Of a stretch of DNA of 64,000 nt, positions 41,989 to 51,453 are shown one piece after another; position 1 is the first letter of the stretch; every line of letters starts with the position of its first letter. This stretch comes from an uncultured Bacilli bacterium. Its GTDB lineage: Bacteria; Bacillota_I; Bacilli_A; RF39; UBA660. The notes beneath the pieces are model-generated. The model worked only from the letters and a program-made list of their open reading frames with translations. It ran no database searches and was not told where the DNA came from. The stretch is taken from positions 1 to 64,000 of the forward strand of contig CANQZC010000007.1 of assembly GCA_947628235.1 (NCBI GenBank). The letters run 5' to 3'. The translations under genes and the position numbers were made by a program.

Positions 41989-42205
41989 TGTGTATAATTT
42001 TAAAGTTATGCACATTTTTTTCATATTTTAAACTCGATTTAAACCCTAGTTATGCACACTTATGCACAAAATTGTGCACAAATTGTCAACCGAATAGATG
42101 TTTTTGTTAATAACAAAGTCACAAAATTGTGCATAACTAACTTTTCATTTTAAAAAATAGGGGACTTTTTTGTGGATAAATAAGTTTATTAAAATTTTAT
42201 GCACA
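41989..42205. other. oriC: Replication origin, part 1: DnaA-box cluster between rpmH and dnaA
   Basis: The 403-bp gap between rpmH and dnaA holds the rpmH promoter and then DnaA boxes. TTATGCACA is at 42006-42014, 42050-42058, 42060-42068 and 42197-42205 (plus) and at 42128-42136 (minus). One canonical TTATCCACA is at 42171-42179 (minus), TTATACACA at 41989-41997 (minus), and the palindromic TTGTGCACAA at 42072-42081. AT-rich segments lie between 42100 and 42200. Gene orientation switches here. The 42210-42271 segment leads into dnaA; I see no clear consensus -35/-10 pair for dnaA there. Confidence 0.92.
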
Positions 42206-42271
42206 TTTTCTTTTTTTTTGAAGCGAAATAGTGTAGAATATAGGTAGAAATGGTCAAAGTGGGGTGTTTAT

Positions 42272-43624
42272 ATGGATTTAGAAAATATGTGGAACTCTTT
42301 CTTTGAAAGAATAAAAGGGCAGTTATCCGATATTACCTATGAGACTTGGTTTTCTGAAACAAAACTCCTTTCTTTGGATGATGGGGTAGCAAAAGTTCTT
42401 GTTCCTTCCCATGTCCATAAAAAAAATCTAAAAGAAAATTATATTGATTTAATTGAAGAGAAGTTTGCGGAAGTAGCAGGGACCATCTTTAAATTCGAAT
42501 TCTTTACGGAAGAAGAATTAGCGAATGAGATTGTTGTCAATACGGATGAAATTGGAATTCCTTTAAACAATTTTGAGACGAATCTTGATAGCAAGTATAC
42601 TTTTGATAACTTTGTAATAGGGAATAGTAACAAATTTGCAGCAACTTCCGCTTTAGCAGTCGCAGAACAACCTGGAAAAATGTATAATCCATTATTTATC
42701 TATGGATCGAGTGGGCTAGGGAAGACACACTTAATGCACGCGATTGGAAATTATATTACACAAAATAATAAAAAGATGAAAGTTTTATACATTCCTTGTG
42801 ATAAATTCGTTTCTGATTTTGTAGAAATTTGTCGAAAAAGTGCGAATGAAAATAACATGGAAGCCATCAAACAATTTAAAAATAAGTATCGGGAAATTGA
42901 TGTATTAATTATTGATGATATTCATAATTTGGTAGGGGCAACAAGTGCTCAACAAGAATTTTTCAATACCTTCAATGAACTATATAATAATAAGAAACAA
43001 ATTGTTATTTCTTCCGATCGTTCTCCAGAAGATATTAAAAAGTTAGAGGAACGATTACGGACGAGATTTAACTGGGGTCTACAGATTGATATTTTACCTC
43101 CAGAATTTGAGCTACGCATGAATATTATTAATAAGAAGATAGAAATGCAAGAAATGGGAACGAAATTTCCAGAAGAAGTAAAAGAATATATTGCTAGTAA
43201 CTGCGTAGGGGATATTCGAAAACTAGAAGGGGCTATTACCAGAGTTTATGCTTATGCTACTATCATGAATGGTTCTGATATCACACTTGATTTAGCAGTA
43301 GAGGCCCTAAAAGATTTCTTTGTTCAAAGAATTATAGCAAAAAATAAGATTGATCAAGTAATTCAACTCGTAAGTGAAAACTATAATATCAGTGCAGAAG
43401 ACTTAAAAAGTAAGAAAAAAACAAATAATATTGCGATTCCAAGACAGATTGCCATGTATATCTGTAGAATCTATCTAGAAGAAAACCTTACGAAGATAGG
43501 AATTGAGTTTGGAGGCAAAAATCATACGACAGTTATGCACGCTGTTGATAAAATCAAAAAAGAAATCTTAAAAGATGAAGCTCTTAACAATGAGATTCAA
43601 AAAATTATCAACAGAATTCACTAA
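42272..43624 (+). CDS. dnaA: Chromosomal replication initiator protein DnaA
   Basis: DnaA binds the DnaA boxes, opens the origin and loads the helicase. The 450-residue protein has domain I (about 1-80, WNSFFERIKGQLSDITYETWF). A very short domain II follows. The AAA+ domain III has Walker A YGSSGLGKTHL (144-154), Walker B VLIIDDIHNL and the RTRFNWGL Arg-finger box. Domain IV has the box-recognition signature GGKNHTTVMHAVDKI. DnaA boxes lie on both sides of the gene, so autoregulation is expected. It is followed by dnaN after 138 bp. Confidence 0.98.
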   Translation: MDLENMWNSFFERIKGQLSDITYETWFSETKLLSLDDGVAKVLVPSHVHKKNLKENYIDLIEEKFAEVAGTIFKFEFFTEEELANEIVVNTDEIGIPLNNFETNLDSKYTFDNFVIGNSNKFAATSALAVAEQPGKMYNPLFIYGSSGLGKTHLMHAIGNYITQNNKKMKVLYIPCDKFVSDFVEICRKSANENNMEAIKQFKNKYREIDVLIIDDIHNLVGATSAQQEFFNTFNELYNNKKQIVISSDRSPEDIKKLEERLRTRFNWGLQIDILPPEFELRMNIINKKIEMQEMGTKFPEEVKEYIASNCVGDIRKLEGAITRVYAYATIMNGSDITLDLAVEALKDFFVQRIIAKNKIDQVIQLVSENYNISAEDLKSKKKTNNIAIPRQIAMYICRIYLEENLTKIGIEFGGKNHTTVMHAVDKIKKEILKDEALNNEIQKIINRIH

Positions 43625-43628
43625 AGAA

Positions 43629-43750
43629 TGTGCATAAATTGTTCATAAATAAAAATTATGCACATCGACTTTTTCCTTTATTTAAAAGAATAAAAAGAGT
43701 TATGCACACTTATGCACATCTATAATAACAATAATATTTAGATAATAAGA
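43629..43750. other. Replication origin, part 2: DnaA boxes and AT-rich tract between dnaA and dnaN
   Basis: TTATGCACA occurs at 43656-43664, 43700-43708 and 43710-43718 (plus) and at 43629-43637 (minus), with a weaker TTATGAACA at 43640-43648 (minus). The tandem pair at 43700-43718 is directly followed by an AT-rich stretch rich in TAA/ATA triplets (43719-43750). This is a good candidate for the unwinding element, as in the bipartite Bacillus origin. Confidence 0.82.
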
Positions 43751-43762
43751 AAAGAGGTATTT

Positions 43763-44884
43763 ATGAAACTTAAAATCAAACAAAAAATTTTGATGGAACA
43801 TTTAAACTATGTTATTAAAGGAATTTCTTCTAAGAATTTAATTCCTATTCTAAACTGTATTAAATTTGACTTAAAAACAGAAGGTCTTTATTTAATGAGT
43901 ACAGATAATGAAATAGCAATTAAAACATTTATTGATACGAAAGATATTGAGGAAATAGAAGAAAAAGGGGACATTGTTGTTTCTGGTAAATATATTTATG
44001 AAATTATTAAAAAATTATCTAATGAAGTTATTAATCTAGAAGAAATAATGTCTTCTCAATTATTAATTACAACAGAAACCTCATCTTTTAAATTAAATTG
44101 TAATAATGCATCAGAATTTCCAAATCTCGATTTAGAATTTAGTAAAACACCAATCGTGATTAATCAACAATCTTTTAAAACAACTATCAATCAAACTATT
44201 TTTGCAACTTCGACTCAAGAATCTAGACCAGTATTAACCGGAATCAATTTTAAGATTATGAAAAATCGATTAGAATGTACTGCTACAGATTCTTATCGTT
44301 TAGCTAGAAAAGAGATTGAACTAGGAGAGGAAGTAGAACAAGATATCAACATTATTGTTCCTGCAAAAAATTTACTAGAAGTGGTTCGTTTATTAAATAA
44401 TGATGAAGAGAATCTAGAATTACATATCTTTAATAATAAGATTATCTTCAGTTTTGGAAGTTTAGTCATTATGTCTCGTTTAATTAATGGAACTTATCCA
44501 GATACCAATAAATTAATTCCAGAAGATTTTGTTACTTGTATTAAAGTAAATTTAAATAACTTTTATAATTCTATTGATCGAGCATCTCTTCTTACGAATG
44601 AAGAAGAAAAAAATATTATTAAATTAGAAAGTAAAGGAGACTATTTATTAATTTCTTCTAATATTCCAGAAATTGGAAATGTAGAAGATAAGGTAGAATT
44701 TTCTTCAAAGATAGAGGAAAATGTTAAAATTGCTTTTAGTTCTAAATATATGATGGATGCCATTCGTGTTTTCCAAAGTGATGAAATAGAGATTAAATAT
44801 AATGGAGAGATTAAACCTATTATCATTACGGATGGAGAAAATGAGAATTTATTGCAGTTAATTTTACCAATTCGGACATATTAA
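43763..44884 (+). CDS. dnaN: DNA polymerase III beta subunit (sliding clamp)
   Basis: The 373-residue protein folds as three similar domains that dimerise around DNA and tether the replicative polymerase. Recognisable segments are the start MKLKIKQKILMEHLNYV, SRPVLTGINFK with ATDSYRLARKEI in the middle domain, and the conserved C-terminal end LQLILPIRTY. Length is normal. The ribosome binding site is AAGAGGTATTT. A strong terminator overlaps its stop, so the dnaA-dnaN transcript ends before comK. Confidence 0.97.
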   Translation: MKLKIKQKILMEHLNYVIKGISSKNLIPILNCIKFDLKTEGLYLMSTDNEIAIKTFIDTKDIEEIEEKGDIVVSGKYIYEIIKKLSNEVINLEEIMSSQLLITTETSSFKLNCNNASEFPNLDLEFSKTPIVINQQSFKTTINQTIFATSTQESRPVLTGINFKIMKNRLECTATDSYRLARKEIELGEEVEQDINIIVPAKNLLEVVRLLNNDEENLELHIFNNKIIFSFGSLVIMSRLINGTYPDTNKLIPEDFVTCIKVNLNNFYNSIDRASLLTNEEEKNIIKLESKGDYLLISSNIPEIGNVEDKVEFSSKIEENVKIAFSSKYMMDAIRVFQSDEIEIKYNGEIKPIIITDGENENLLQLILPIRTY

Positions 44885-44906
44885 TCAAAAATATGTCTTT
44901 TTTTTT
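44875..44906 (+). terminator. Intrinsic terminator of dnaA-dnaN
   Basis: 8-bp stem GACATATT (44875-44882) with AATATGTC (44890-44897), 7-nt loop, then nine T. The TAA stop (44882-44884) overlaps the stem. Confidence 0.88.
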
Positions 44907-44994
44907 GCCACTTCCGACAAACTTCAGCAAATATCGACAAGGACAAGCTATATAAGAGAGTTATTCAATTTTGAATTAGGGGGAGGTGTGCCAT

Positions 44995-45453
44995 ATGATA
45001 GATGATTATGAAATCAATTCTGCTACTTTAGCGATTGTACCGATAGATGCAGAAACTTCTATGGTTTATGAAAATGATGAGGAATATATTGTGAACAAAA
45101 CGGTGCATAAAATTATTGATGAAAATTGCCGTTTCTTTGGAAGTAGTTATCAAGGAAGATGTGAAGGTACGAAACAAATGACGGGAATTAAATCCAAATT
45201 TCCTATTATTTTGGAAGAGAGTAGAAACATGATTTTCTTTCCGACAACTTCTAATCGAAGTATTGAAAACTCTTGGATAGCGCTCAATCATATTAAAGAT
45301 TATAAAAACAATTTTTTTGGATCGACAGTCATTTTTCAAAACAATAAAAAAATTGATATTCCTATCTCATATTACTCTTTTGAAAATCAATATTATCGCG
45401 CTAGTTTATTAAAAGCAAAATTGTATGAGAGAAAAAACGCAAAAAATAGATAA
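44995..45453 (+). CDS. comK: ComK-family competence transcription factor
   Basis: The 152-residue protein aligns along its length with ComK of Bacillus. It opens with YEINSATLAIVPI, then has NCRFFGSSYQGRCEGT (about residues 42-57), SKFPIIL, FFPTTS, SWIALNHIKDY, FFGSTVIF and PISYYSFENQYYRASLL near the C-terminus. ComK activates DNA-uptake genes through AT-box pairs. Bacillus ComK is about 190 residues; this one lacks the final part, similar to shorter homologues. The frame opens at GTG 44986, but that lies in the GGGGGAGGTG site, so ATG 44995 is used. It stands as a one-gene unit between two terminators, where Bacillus has the S4-domain gene yaaA. Confidence 0.9.
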   Translation: MIDDYEINSATLAIVPIDAETSMVYENDEEYIVNKTVHKIIDENCRFFGSSYQGRCEGTKQMTGIKSKFPIILEESRNMIFFPTTSNRSIENSWIALNHIKDYKNNFFGSTVIFQNNKKIDIPISYYSFENQYYRASLLKAKLYERKNAKNR

Positions 45454-45474
45454 AAAATCTATTTTTTCTTTTTT
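45441..45474 (+). terminator. Intrinsic terminator of comK
   Basis: 11-bp stem AAAAAATAGAT (45441-45451) with ATCTATTTTTT (45457-45467), AAAAA loop, continuing CTTTTTT. The TAA stop (45451-45453) is in the hairpin. Confidence 0.88.
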
Positions 45475-45488
45475 ATGGTACTTATTTA

Positions 45489-45497
45489 TGGTATAAT
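45489..45497 (+). promoter_or_regulatory. Extended -10 promoter of recF-gyrB-gyrA
   Basis: TGGTATAAT lies 77 bp before the recF start and just after the comK terminator. The -35 position is a T-run. Confidence 0.6.
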
Positions 45498-45574
45498 ATT
45501 ATATGTGTATAGGAGTATTAATTCAATGTAATTTTTCGCTAGAAGCCATTAAAACGAAAAAAAGAGGTATACCG

Positions 45575-46705
45575 ATGATTTTAAAAAAAATAGAACTGCG
45601 AAATTTTCGTAATTATGAAAAATTGACAGCCCGATTTTATAAGGGAATTAATATTATCTATGGGGATAATGCTCAAGGAAAGACAAATTTACTAGAAAGT
45701 ATCTATGTTTTAGGGCTTACGAAGTCTCATCGACCTATCAATGATAAAGACTTGATAGAGAAGGGGAAAGAAGTTGCTAAAATAGAAGGAATAGTAAATG
45801 GGGGACTATTAGATAAAAAACTAGAGATAACAATTGATAATCATAATAAATATTTTAAAATAGATGATACATCTATGAAAAAAGTAAGTGATTATATCTC
45901 CAATATAAATATAATCCTTTTTTATCCAGATGATTTATCTCTTTTAAAAGGAGAACCTAAGATTCGTCGCAAGTTTTTAAATATGGAATTATCGCAATTA
46001 TATAATAGTTATTATATTGTTATGATGGATTATAATAAACTATTAAAAATTAGAAATGATTATTTAAAAAAGATGAGTTTAGGACATTCTATTGATCAAA
46101 ACTATTTTGATATTGTTACTTCTTATTTAATAGATAAAGCGATTATTATTTATCAAATGAGATATAAATATATTGAAAAAGTAAATAAATATTGTGGTCA
46201 AATTTATCAAGATATTATGGGACTTAGTGATTTTCATATAGAATATCTTCCTAATATGGAAATAGGGGATATCAAAGATTCTAATTTAAAAGAAAAGTTA
46301 CAAAAACAATATGATGAAAAGTTCGAATATGATAAAAAGTTAAGTTTGACAACATTAGGTCCTCACAAAGATGATATTGCTTTTTATTTAGGAGAGAAGA
46401 ACTTAAAAATCTATGGTTCACAAGGGCAACAGAGAATCGCTGCCTTATCCTTAAAATTATCAGAAATTCCAATCTTTAAAATGTATAAAGATACGACTCC
46501 TATTCTCTTATTAGATGATGTTTTTAGTGAATTATCAGATGATAAGAAAAATAATCTTATGAAGTATATTAGTAAAGATATACAGACGATTATTACAACA
46601 ACAGAATTAAATAATTTAGATCCAAAATTAATTAAAAAATCAAAATTATTTAAGATAGAAAATGGAAAACTAATGAAAGTAAAAGAGGTGAAAGAAAATG
46701 AATGA
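45575..46705 (+). CDS. recF: DNA replication and repair protein RecF
   Basis: RecF is an SMC-like ABC ATPase that helps RecO/RecR load RecA at gaps. The 376-residue protein starts with [14 protein letters not shown] and has Walker [17 protein letters not shown]. The signature region [14 protein letters not shown] follows, then [15 protein letters not shown] and Walker [15 protein letters not shown]. The frame is open 24 codons upstream, but ATG 45575 has an AGAGGTATACCG site and the family N-terminus. Its last codons overlap the start of gyrB by eight bases, so the two are coupled. Confidence 0.95.
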   Translation: MILKKIELRNFRNYEKLTARFYKGINIIYGDNAQGKTNLLESIYVLGLTKSHRPINDKDLIEKGKEVAKIEGIVNGGLLDKKLEITIDNHNKYFKIDDTSMKKVSDYISNINIILFYPDDLSLLKGEPKIRRKFLNMELSQLYNSYYIVMMDYNKLLKIRNDYLKKMSLGHSIDQNYFDIVTSYLIDKAIIIYQMRYKYIEKVNKYCGQIYQDIMGLSDFHIEYLPNMEIGDIKDSNLKEKLQKQYDEKFEYDKKLSLTTLGPHKDDIAFYLGEKNLKIYGSQGQQRIAALSLKLSEIPIFKMYKDTTPILLLDDVFSELSDDKKNNLMKYISKDIQTIITTTELNNLDPKLIKKSKLFKIENGKLMKVKEVKENE

Positions 46706-48617
46706 ACATTATGATGCTTCGGATATTCAAGTTTTAGAGGGATTAGAGGCTGTTAGAAAACGTCCTGGTATGTATATTGGTACTACCGATGTAAAAGGAT
46801 TACACCATCTTGTATGGGAAATTGTAGATAATGCCATTGATGAATCTTTAGCTGGATATTGTAACAATATTGAAGTAGTGATTAATAAAGATAATTCTAT
46901 TACAGTAAAAGATGACGGACGTGGTATTCCCGTAGATATTCATCCAAAGACAAAAATATCAACGGTAGAAACGGTTTATACAGTTCTTCATGCAGGAGGA
47001 AAATTTGGTGGTGGCGGATACAAAGTTTCAGGAGGACTTCACGGTGTTGGCGCTTCTGTTGTAAACGCCTTATCTAAATGGGTTGAAGTAAAGGTTTATA
47101 AGAATAGTCAAGTATATTTTATACGCTTTGAAAATGGGGGACATACGGTAGAACCACTTCATGTAATTGATAAGTGTGATCCAAATCGGACAGGAACCGT
47201 AGTAACCTTTAAACCAGATCCAGACATCTTTGATACAGATGTTTATGATTATAATACCTTAATGGTTCGTATCCGTGAATTAGCATTCTTAAATAGAGGA
47301 TTAAGAATCACTCTTCGAGATGACCGAAATGAAGAAGATACAACTGGCGAAACCTTTATTTATGAAGGCGGTATCTCAGAATATGTTAAATTTATTAACC
47401 AGGAAAAAACACCAATTCATGAGGATGTTATTCATCTTCAAGGAGAAGAAGATGGAGTTTTCTTTGAAGTAGCTATGCAATATAACACAGGATATAATGA
47501 TAATATTTATTCTTTTGTTAATAACATAAATACGCATGATGGTGGTACTCATGAAGAAGGTGTTCGAAGAGCGCTCACGAGAGTTATTAACAATTATGCT
47601 AAAAAAGCAGGTATTTTAAAGGAAAAAGATGAATCTTTAACAGGAGACGATGTCAAAGAAGGTCTTACGATGATTATTTCTTGTAAGCATCCAAATCCTC
47701 AATTTGAAGGACAGACAAAAGGAAGACTCGGAAACTCTGAAGTTCGAAAACTAGCTGATAATGTCTTCTCAGAAGGATTTGAAAAGTTTTTACTTGAAAA
47801 CCCTGACGATGCACGCGCTATTGTAGAAAAATCAATGCTTGCTTGTCGAGCTAGAAACGCTGCTAAAAAAGCTCGTGAAATCACTCGTAAAAGTGACCTT
47901 GCTATGACGAATTTCTTTGGAAAACTATCTGATTGTAAGAGTAAAGATCCAAAAGTATCTGAAATCTTTATCGTCGAGGGAGATTCTGCTGGTGGCTCTG
48001 CGAAAAAGGGTAGAGATTCTATGACTCAAGCGATTCTACCACTTCGTGGTAAGATTTTAAATGTAGAAAAAAATCGTTTAGATAGAGCTCTTGGAAATGA
48101 AGAAATTAGAACGATTATTACCGCATTTGGTACAGGAATAGGGGAAGAATTCAATCTTTCCAAATTAAGATATGATAAGATTATTATCATGACCGATGCC
48201 GATGTCGATGGATCTCATATTCGTGTCTTATTATTAACGCTTTTCTATCGTTTCTTCCGTCCAATTGTCGAAGAAGGACATGTTTATGCTGCTCAACCAC
48301 CACTATTTAGAATTATGCATGGAAAAACACGAAAATATGTTCTAAATGAAGAGGAAAAAGAGAAGTATTTACAAAGCCTTCCAGAAAATGTACGATCACG
48401 TGCAGAAATCGCTCGTATGAAAGGATTAGGAGAGATGGATGCAGAAGAGTTAAATGAAACAACTATGGATATTAATAAACGTATTTTAAGAAAAATCACA
48501 GTAGATGATTGTATGGCTGCCGATGCTGTCTTCGCAAAACTTATGGGCGATGAAGTAGAACCTAGAAGAAAGTTTATTGAGGAGAATGCTGGATACGTTC
48601 AAAATCTAGATATTTAG
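46698..48617 (+). CDS. gyrB: DNA gyrase subunit B
   Basis: GyrB supplies the ATPase of the type II topoisomerase that introduces negative supercoils. The 639-residue protein has the GHKL ATP-binding motifs [27 protein letters not shown] and [13 protein letters not shown]. The transducer domain and TOPRIM motif [14 protein letters not shown] follow, with [14 protein letters not shown], and the C-terminal end VQNLDI. It shares bases with recF and precedes gyrA by 10 bp. Length and motifs are standard for Gram-positives. Confidence 0.98.
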   Translation: MNEHYDASDIQVLEGLEAVRKRPGMYIGTTDVKGLHHLVWEIVDNAIDESLAGYCNNIEVVINKDNSITVKDDGRGIPVDIHPKTKISTVETVYTVLHAGGKFGGGGYKVSGGLHGVGASVVNALSKWVEVKVYKNSQVYFIRFENGGHTVEPLHVIDKCDPNRTGTVVTFKPDPDIFDTDVYDYNTLMVRIRELAFLNRGLRITLRDDRNEEDTTGETFIYEGGISEYVKFINQEKTPIHEDVIHLQGEEDGVFFEVAMQYNTGYNDNIYSFVNNINTHDGGTHEEGVRRALTRVINNYAKKAGILKEKDESLTGDDVKEGLTMIISCKHPNPQFEGQTKGRLGNSEVRKLADNVFSEGFEKFLLENPDDARAIVEKSMLACRARNAAKKAREITRKSDLAMTNFFGKLSDCKSKDPKVSEIFIVEGDSAGGSAKKGRDSMTQAILPLRGKILNVEKNRLDRALGNEEIRTIITAFGTGIGEEFNLSKLRYDKIIIMTDADVDGSHIRVLLLTLFYRFFRPIVEEGHVYAAQPPLFRIMHGKTRKYVLNEEEKEKYLQSLPENVRSRAEIARMKGLGEMDAEELNETTMDINKRILRKITVDDCMAADAVFAKLMGDEVEPRRKFIEENAGYVQNLDI

Positions 48618-48627
48618 GAGGTGAAGT

Positions 48628-51273
48628 ATGGAAGAAGAACAAAAAAATCAAGAGGAAGAATTAGAAACAACAGACGAAGTAACAGAAGAAACAACCGGAA
48701 TAGAAGGGGAATCAGAAGAGGGAGCGCTCGCTGAAAATGCTCATTTTAATGGATATTTTCATGAAAGAGATCGTCTCGCTGAAAATAATATTGTTAATGA
48801 AGTTGAAACTTCTTTCCTAGAATACTCTATGAGTGTTATCGCATCCCGTGCTTTACCAGACTTACGAGATGGATTAAAGCCAGTTCACAGAAGAATTTTA
48901 TGGTCTATGTATGAAAGTGGATATACTCCTGATAAACCTCATAGAAAATCTGCCACTACTGTAGGATACGTAATGGGTCACTATCATCCTCATGGCGATT
49001 CTTCAATTTATGAAGCAATGGTTCGTATGGCTCAAGATTTTAACCAAAGATACCTATTAATTGATGGACATGGAAACTTTGGTAATATCGAGGGAGACGG
49101 GGCTGCAGCCATGCGTTATACCGAATCCCGATTATCAAAAATATCTCTTGAATTATTAAGAGATATTAATAAGGATACTGTCGATTTTGATCCAAACTTT
49201 GATGAAACGGTTAAAGAACCAAAAGTATTACCATCTAGATTTCCTAATATTTTAGTAAATGGAACAATGGGTATTGCTGTTGGTATGGCTACGAATATAC
49301 CTCCTCATAATCTAGGAGAAGTAGTAGATGGCTGTATTGCTTATATTGATAATCCTGAGATTGATACTATCGGATTAATGAAATATATTAAAGGTCCTGA
49401 CTTTCCAACAGGTGGTATTATTCTTGGAAACTCTGGTATTCGTCAAGCATACGAGACAGGAAAAGGAATGATTACTATCCGTAGTAGAGCTTCTATTGAG
49501 GAGATTAATGGACACAATTGTATTGTGGTTACAGAAGTTCCTTATGGAATCAATACCATGGAATTAAAAAATAAAGTAGCAGAATTAGTTCATAATAAAA
49601 TTATTGATGGAATTGCTGATTATCATACAGATTTAAAAGAAGGGGTAAAGATTACGATTACTCTTAAGAAAGAAGCAAATCCACAAGTGGTATTAAACAA
49701 TTTATATAAACATACTGCTTTTCAAACAAATTATGGAATTACTTTCTTAATGTTAGATGGATTAACTCCAAAGACATTACCTTTAAAGACCATTATTGCA
49801 AAATATATTGATTATCAAAAAGAAGTTATTATTAGAAGAACTAGATTTGATCTTCAAAAATCAGAAAATCGTGTTCATATCTTAGAAGGATATAAGATTG
49901 CCCTTGATAATATTGATGAAGTGATTAAGATTATTAAAGAATCTGAGACAGATCAAGTAGCGAAAGATGCTTTAATGAGTCGTTTTGGTCTTAGTCAGGT
50001 TCAAGCAGATAGTATTCTAGAATTGAAGTTAAGAAGATTAACAGGACTTGAAAGAGCTAAAATAGAAGAAGAATTAGCGTCTTTATTGAAGTTAATTGAA
50101 GAATTAAAGAGTATTTTAGCTAGTGAACAAAAAGTTCTTGATATTATTAAGCAAGAATTACAAGAAATTAAAAATAAATATTCTGATGAAAGAAAGACTT
50201 CTATTGATATGACAGCAATTGATTATATTGATGATGAGTCTTTAATTCCAGTCGAAGATATTATTGTAACCTTAACAAATAAAGGATATATTAAGAGAAT
50301 TGCTAGAGATACATACAAAACCCAAAATAGGGGTGGTGTAGGTATTAAAGGAATGACAACAAATGAGGAAGATTTTGTTGAAAAATTAGTTTCTGTAACT
50401 ACGCATGATTACTTATTATTCTTTACGAATAAAGGTCGAGTATATCGAATGAAAGGATATGAAGTACCACTATTTAATAGACAATCTAAAGGACTTCCAA
50501 TTATTAACCTTCTTCCACTAGAAAAAGAAGAAGTTGTTAAATCAATGCTAAATGTAACGAATGAGGAAGAGAATAAATTTGTTATTTTTGCTACGAAAAA
50601 TGGTGTTATCAAGAGAACCAATATCAGTGAATTTGATAATATTAGAAACAGTGGAAAAATTGCTATCTCCCTTCGTGAAGATGATGAATTATTGGATGTT
50701 AAGAAAACAACTGGTGATAATGAAATTTTGATTGCAAGTTCAAATGGTCGTATGATTCGTTTCAAAGAACAAGAAGTAAGAATTATGGGTAGAAGTGCTG
50801 CCGGAGTTCGCGGAATTGATGTAGGCGATGGTAAAGTAGTTGGATTAGAAGTAGCAAGCGAAGGAGAATCTGTTCTTGTTGTTACGGAAAATGGATATGG
50901 AAAACAAACAAAACTAGAAGAATATCGTTTAACTCACCGTGGTAGCAAAGGCGTCAAAGCTCTTAATATTACAGAAAAGAATGGAACTATCGTAGACTTT
51001 AAATTAGTTCATGGAGATGAAGATTTAATGATTATGACAGATAGTGGAATCATTATTCGTTTACCTCTAGAACAAATTAGTTCTACTGGAAGAGTTGCTC
51101 AAGGAGTTAAATTGATTAATCTAAAAGATGATCAAAAGGTAAGTACAGTAACTGTTCTAGAAAAAGAACCAGAAGAAGATACGATAGAAAGTGAAGAAGG
51201 TTCAGAAGAGTCTCATGAAACAGACGAAGTAACAGAAGAACCAACAGTTGAAACGACAGAAGAAGATATTTAA
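48628..51273 (+). CDS. gyrA: DNA gyrase subunit A with acidic N- and C-terminal extensions
   Basis: GyrA cuts and rejoins the gate DNA. The 881-residue protein has the usual start block [28 protein letters not shown]. The quinolone region [12 protein letters not shown] carries Ser and Glu at the E. coli 83 and 87 equivalents, and the catalytic Tyr is in AAMRYTES. The C-terminal beta-propeller has repeated GRV/GYGK blades and a GyrA-box-like NRQSKGLPI. Before the conserved start there are about 60 extra residues, the first 35 highly acidic. The C-terminus ends in a similar acidic Glu/Thr-rich tail of about 40 residues. Both tails contain the same TDEVTEE peptide. The GTG-rich region before ATG 48628 has AGGAGGTGAAGT. 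Confidence 0.97.
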   Translation: MEEEQKNQEEELETTDEVTEETTGIEGESEEGALAENAHFNGYFHERDRLAENNIVNEVETSFLEYSMSVIASRALPDLRDGLKPVHRRILWSMYESGYTPDKPHRKSATTVGYVMGHYHPHGDSSIYEAMVRMAQDFNQRYLLIDGHGNFGNIEGDGAAAMRYTESRLSKISLELLRDINKDTVDFDPNFDETVKEPKVLPSRFPNILVNGTMGIAVGMATNIPPHNLGEVVDGCIAYIDNPEIDTIGLMKYIKGPDFPTGGIILGNSGIRQAYETGKGMITIRSRASIEEINGHNCIVVTEVPYGINTMELKNKVAELVHNKIIDGIADYHTDLKEGVKITITLKKEANPQVVLNNLYKHTAFQTNYGITFLMLDGLTPKTLPLKTIIAKYIDYQKEVIIRRTRFDLQKSENRVHILEGYKIALDNIDEVIKIIKESETDQVAKDALMSRFGLSQVQADSILELKLRRLTGLERAKIEEELASLLKLIEELKSILASEQKVLDIIKQELQEIKNKYSDERKTSIDMTAIDYIDDESLIPVEDIIVTLTNKGYIKRIARDTYKTQNRGGVGIKGMTTNEEDFVEKLVSVTTHDYLLFFTNKGRVYRMKGYEVPLFNRQSKGLPIINLLPLEKEEVVKSMLNVTNEEENKFVIFATKNGVIKRTNISEFDNIRNSGKIAISLREDDELLDVKKTTGDNEILIASSNGRMIRFKEQEVRIMGRSAAGVRGIDVGDGKVVGLEVASEGESVLVVTENGYGKQTKLEEYRLTHRGSKGVKALNITEKNGTIVDFKLVHGDEDLMIMTDSGIIIRLPLEQISSTGRVAQGVKLINLKDDQKVSTVTVLEKEPEEDTIESEEGSEESHETDEVTEEPTVETTEEDI

Positions 51274-51286
51274 TCTTCTTCTTTTT
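51258..51286 (+). terminator. Intrinsic terminator of recF-gyrB-gyrA
   Basis: Perfect 10-bp stem AGAAGAAGAT (51258-51267) with ATCTTCTTCT (51273-51282), 5-nt loop, then TTTTT. The TAA stop (51271-51273) overlaps the hairpin. Confidence 0.85.
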
Positions 51287-51301
51287 GTTTCACATGAAAC
51301 T
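51286..51301 (+). other. parS-like site 1 (ParB binding site candidate)
   Basis: TGTTTCACATGAAACT differs from the conserved parS TGTTTCACGTGAAACA at two positions. Its 14-bp core is repeated in inverted orientation at 51427-51440, on the other side of the SRP RNA gene. Confidence 0.7.
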
Positions 51302-51311
51302 TATAATTTCA

Positions 51312-51340
51312 TTGCATTTTTTTATAAAATAAGATATATT
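51312..51340 (+). promoter_or_regulatory. Promoter of the SRP RNA gene
   Basis: TTGCAT (51312-51317), a 17-bp spacer and TATATT (51335-51340), placing transcription start near 51346. Confidence 0.78.
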
Positions 51341-51345
51341 ATGTA

Positions 51346-51426
51346 GTAGCACAACACCTAAACTCGAAACAGGTCAGGACCGGAAGGTAGCATCCTTAAG
51401 AGTCCCTGAGTGTGTGTGCTTTTTTT
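51346..51426 (+). ncRNA. ffs: Signal recognition particle RNA, small (4.5S-like) form
   Basis: The RNA carries the universally conserved SRP helix 8 core: GGTCAGGACCGGAAGGTAGC (51372-51391), with the GGAA tetraloop and asymmetric loops that bind Ffh. The 5' segment AGCACAACAC pairs with GTGTGTGTGCT at the 3' end, and a T-run follows as terminator. At about 80 nt this is the short bacterial form without an Alu domain, unlike the long form of Bacillus subtilis. It lies between gyrA and tadA. Confidence 0.92.
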
Positions 51427-51441
51427 GTTTCATGTGAAACA
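51426..51441 (+). other. parS-like site 2 (ParB binding site candidate)
   Basis: TGTTTCATGTGAAACA differs from the conserved parS palindrome at a single base. Read on the other strand, its core is identical to site 1 at 51286-51301, 140 bp away. Confidence 0.75.
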
Positions 51442-51453
51442 TTAGGAGTAGAT

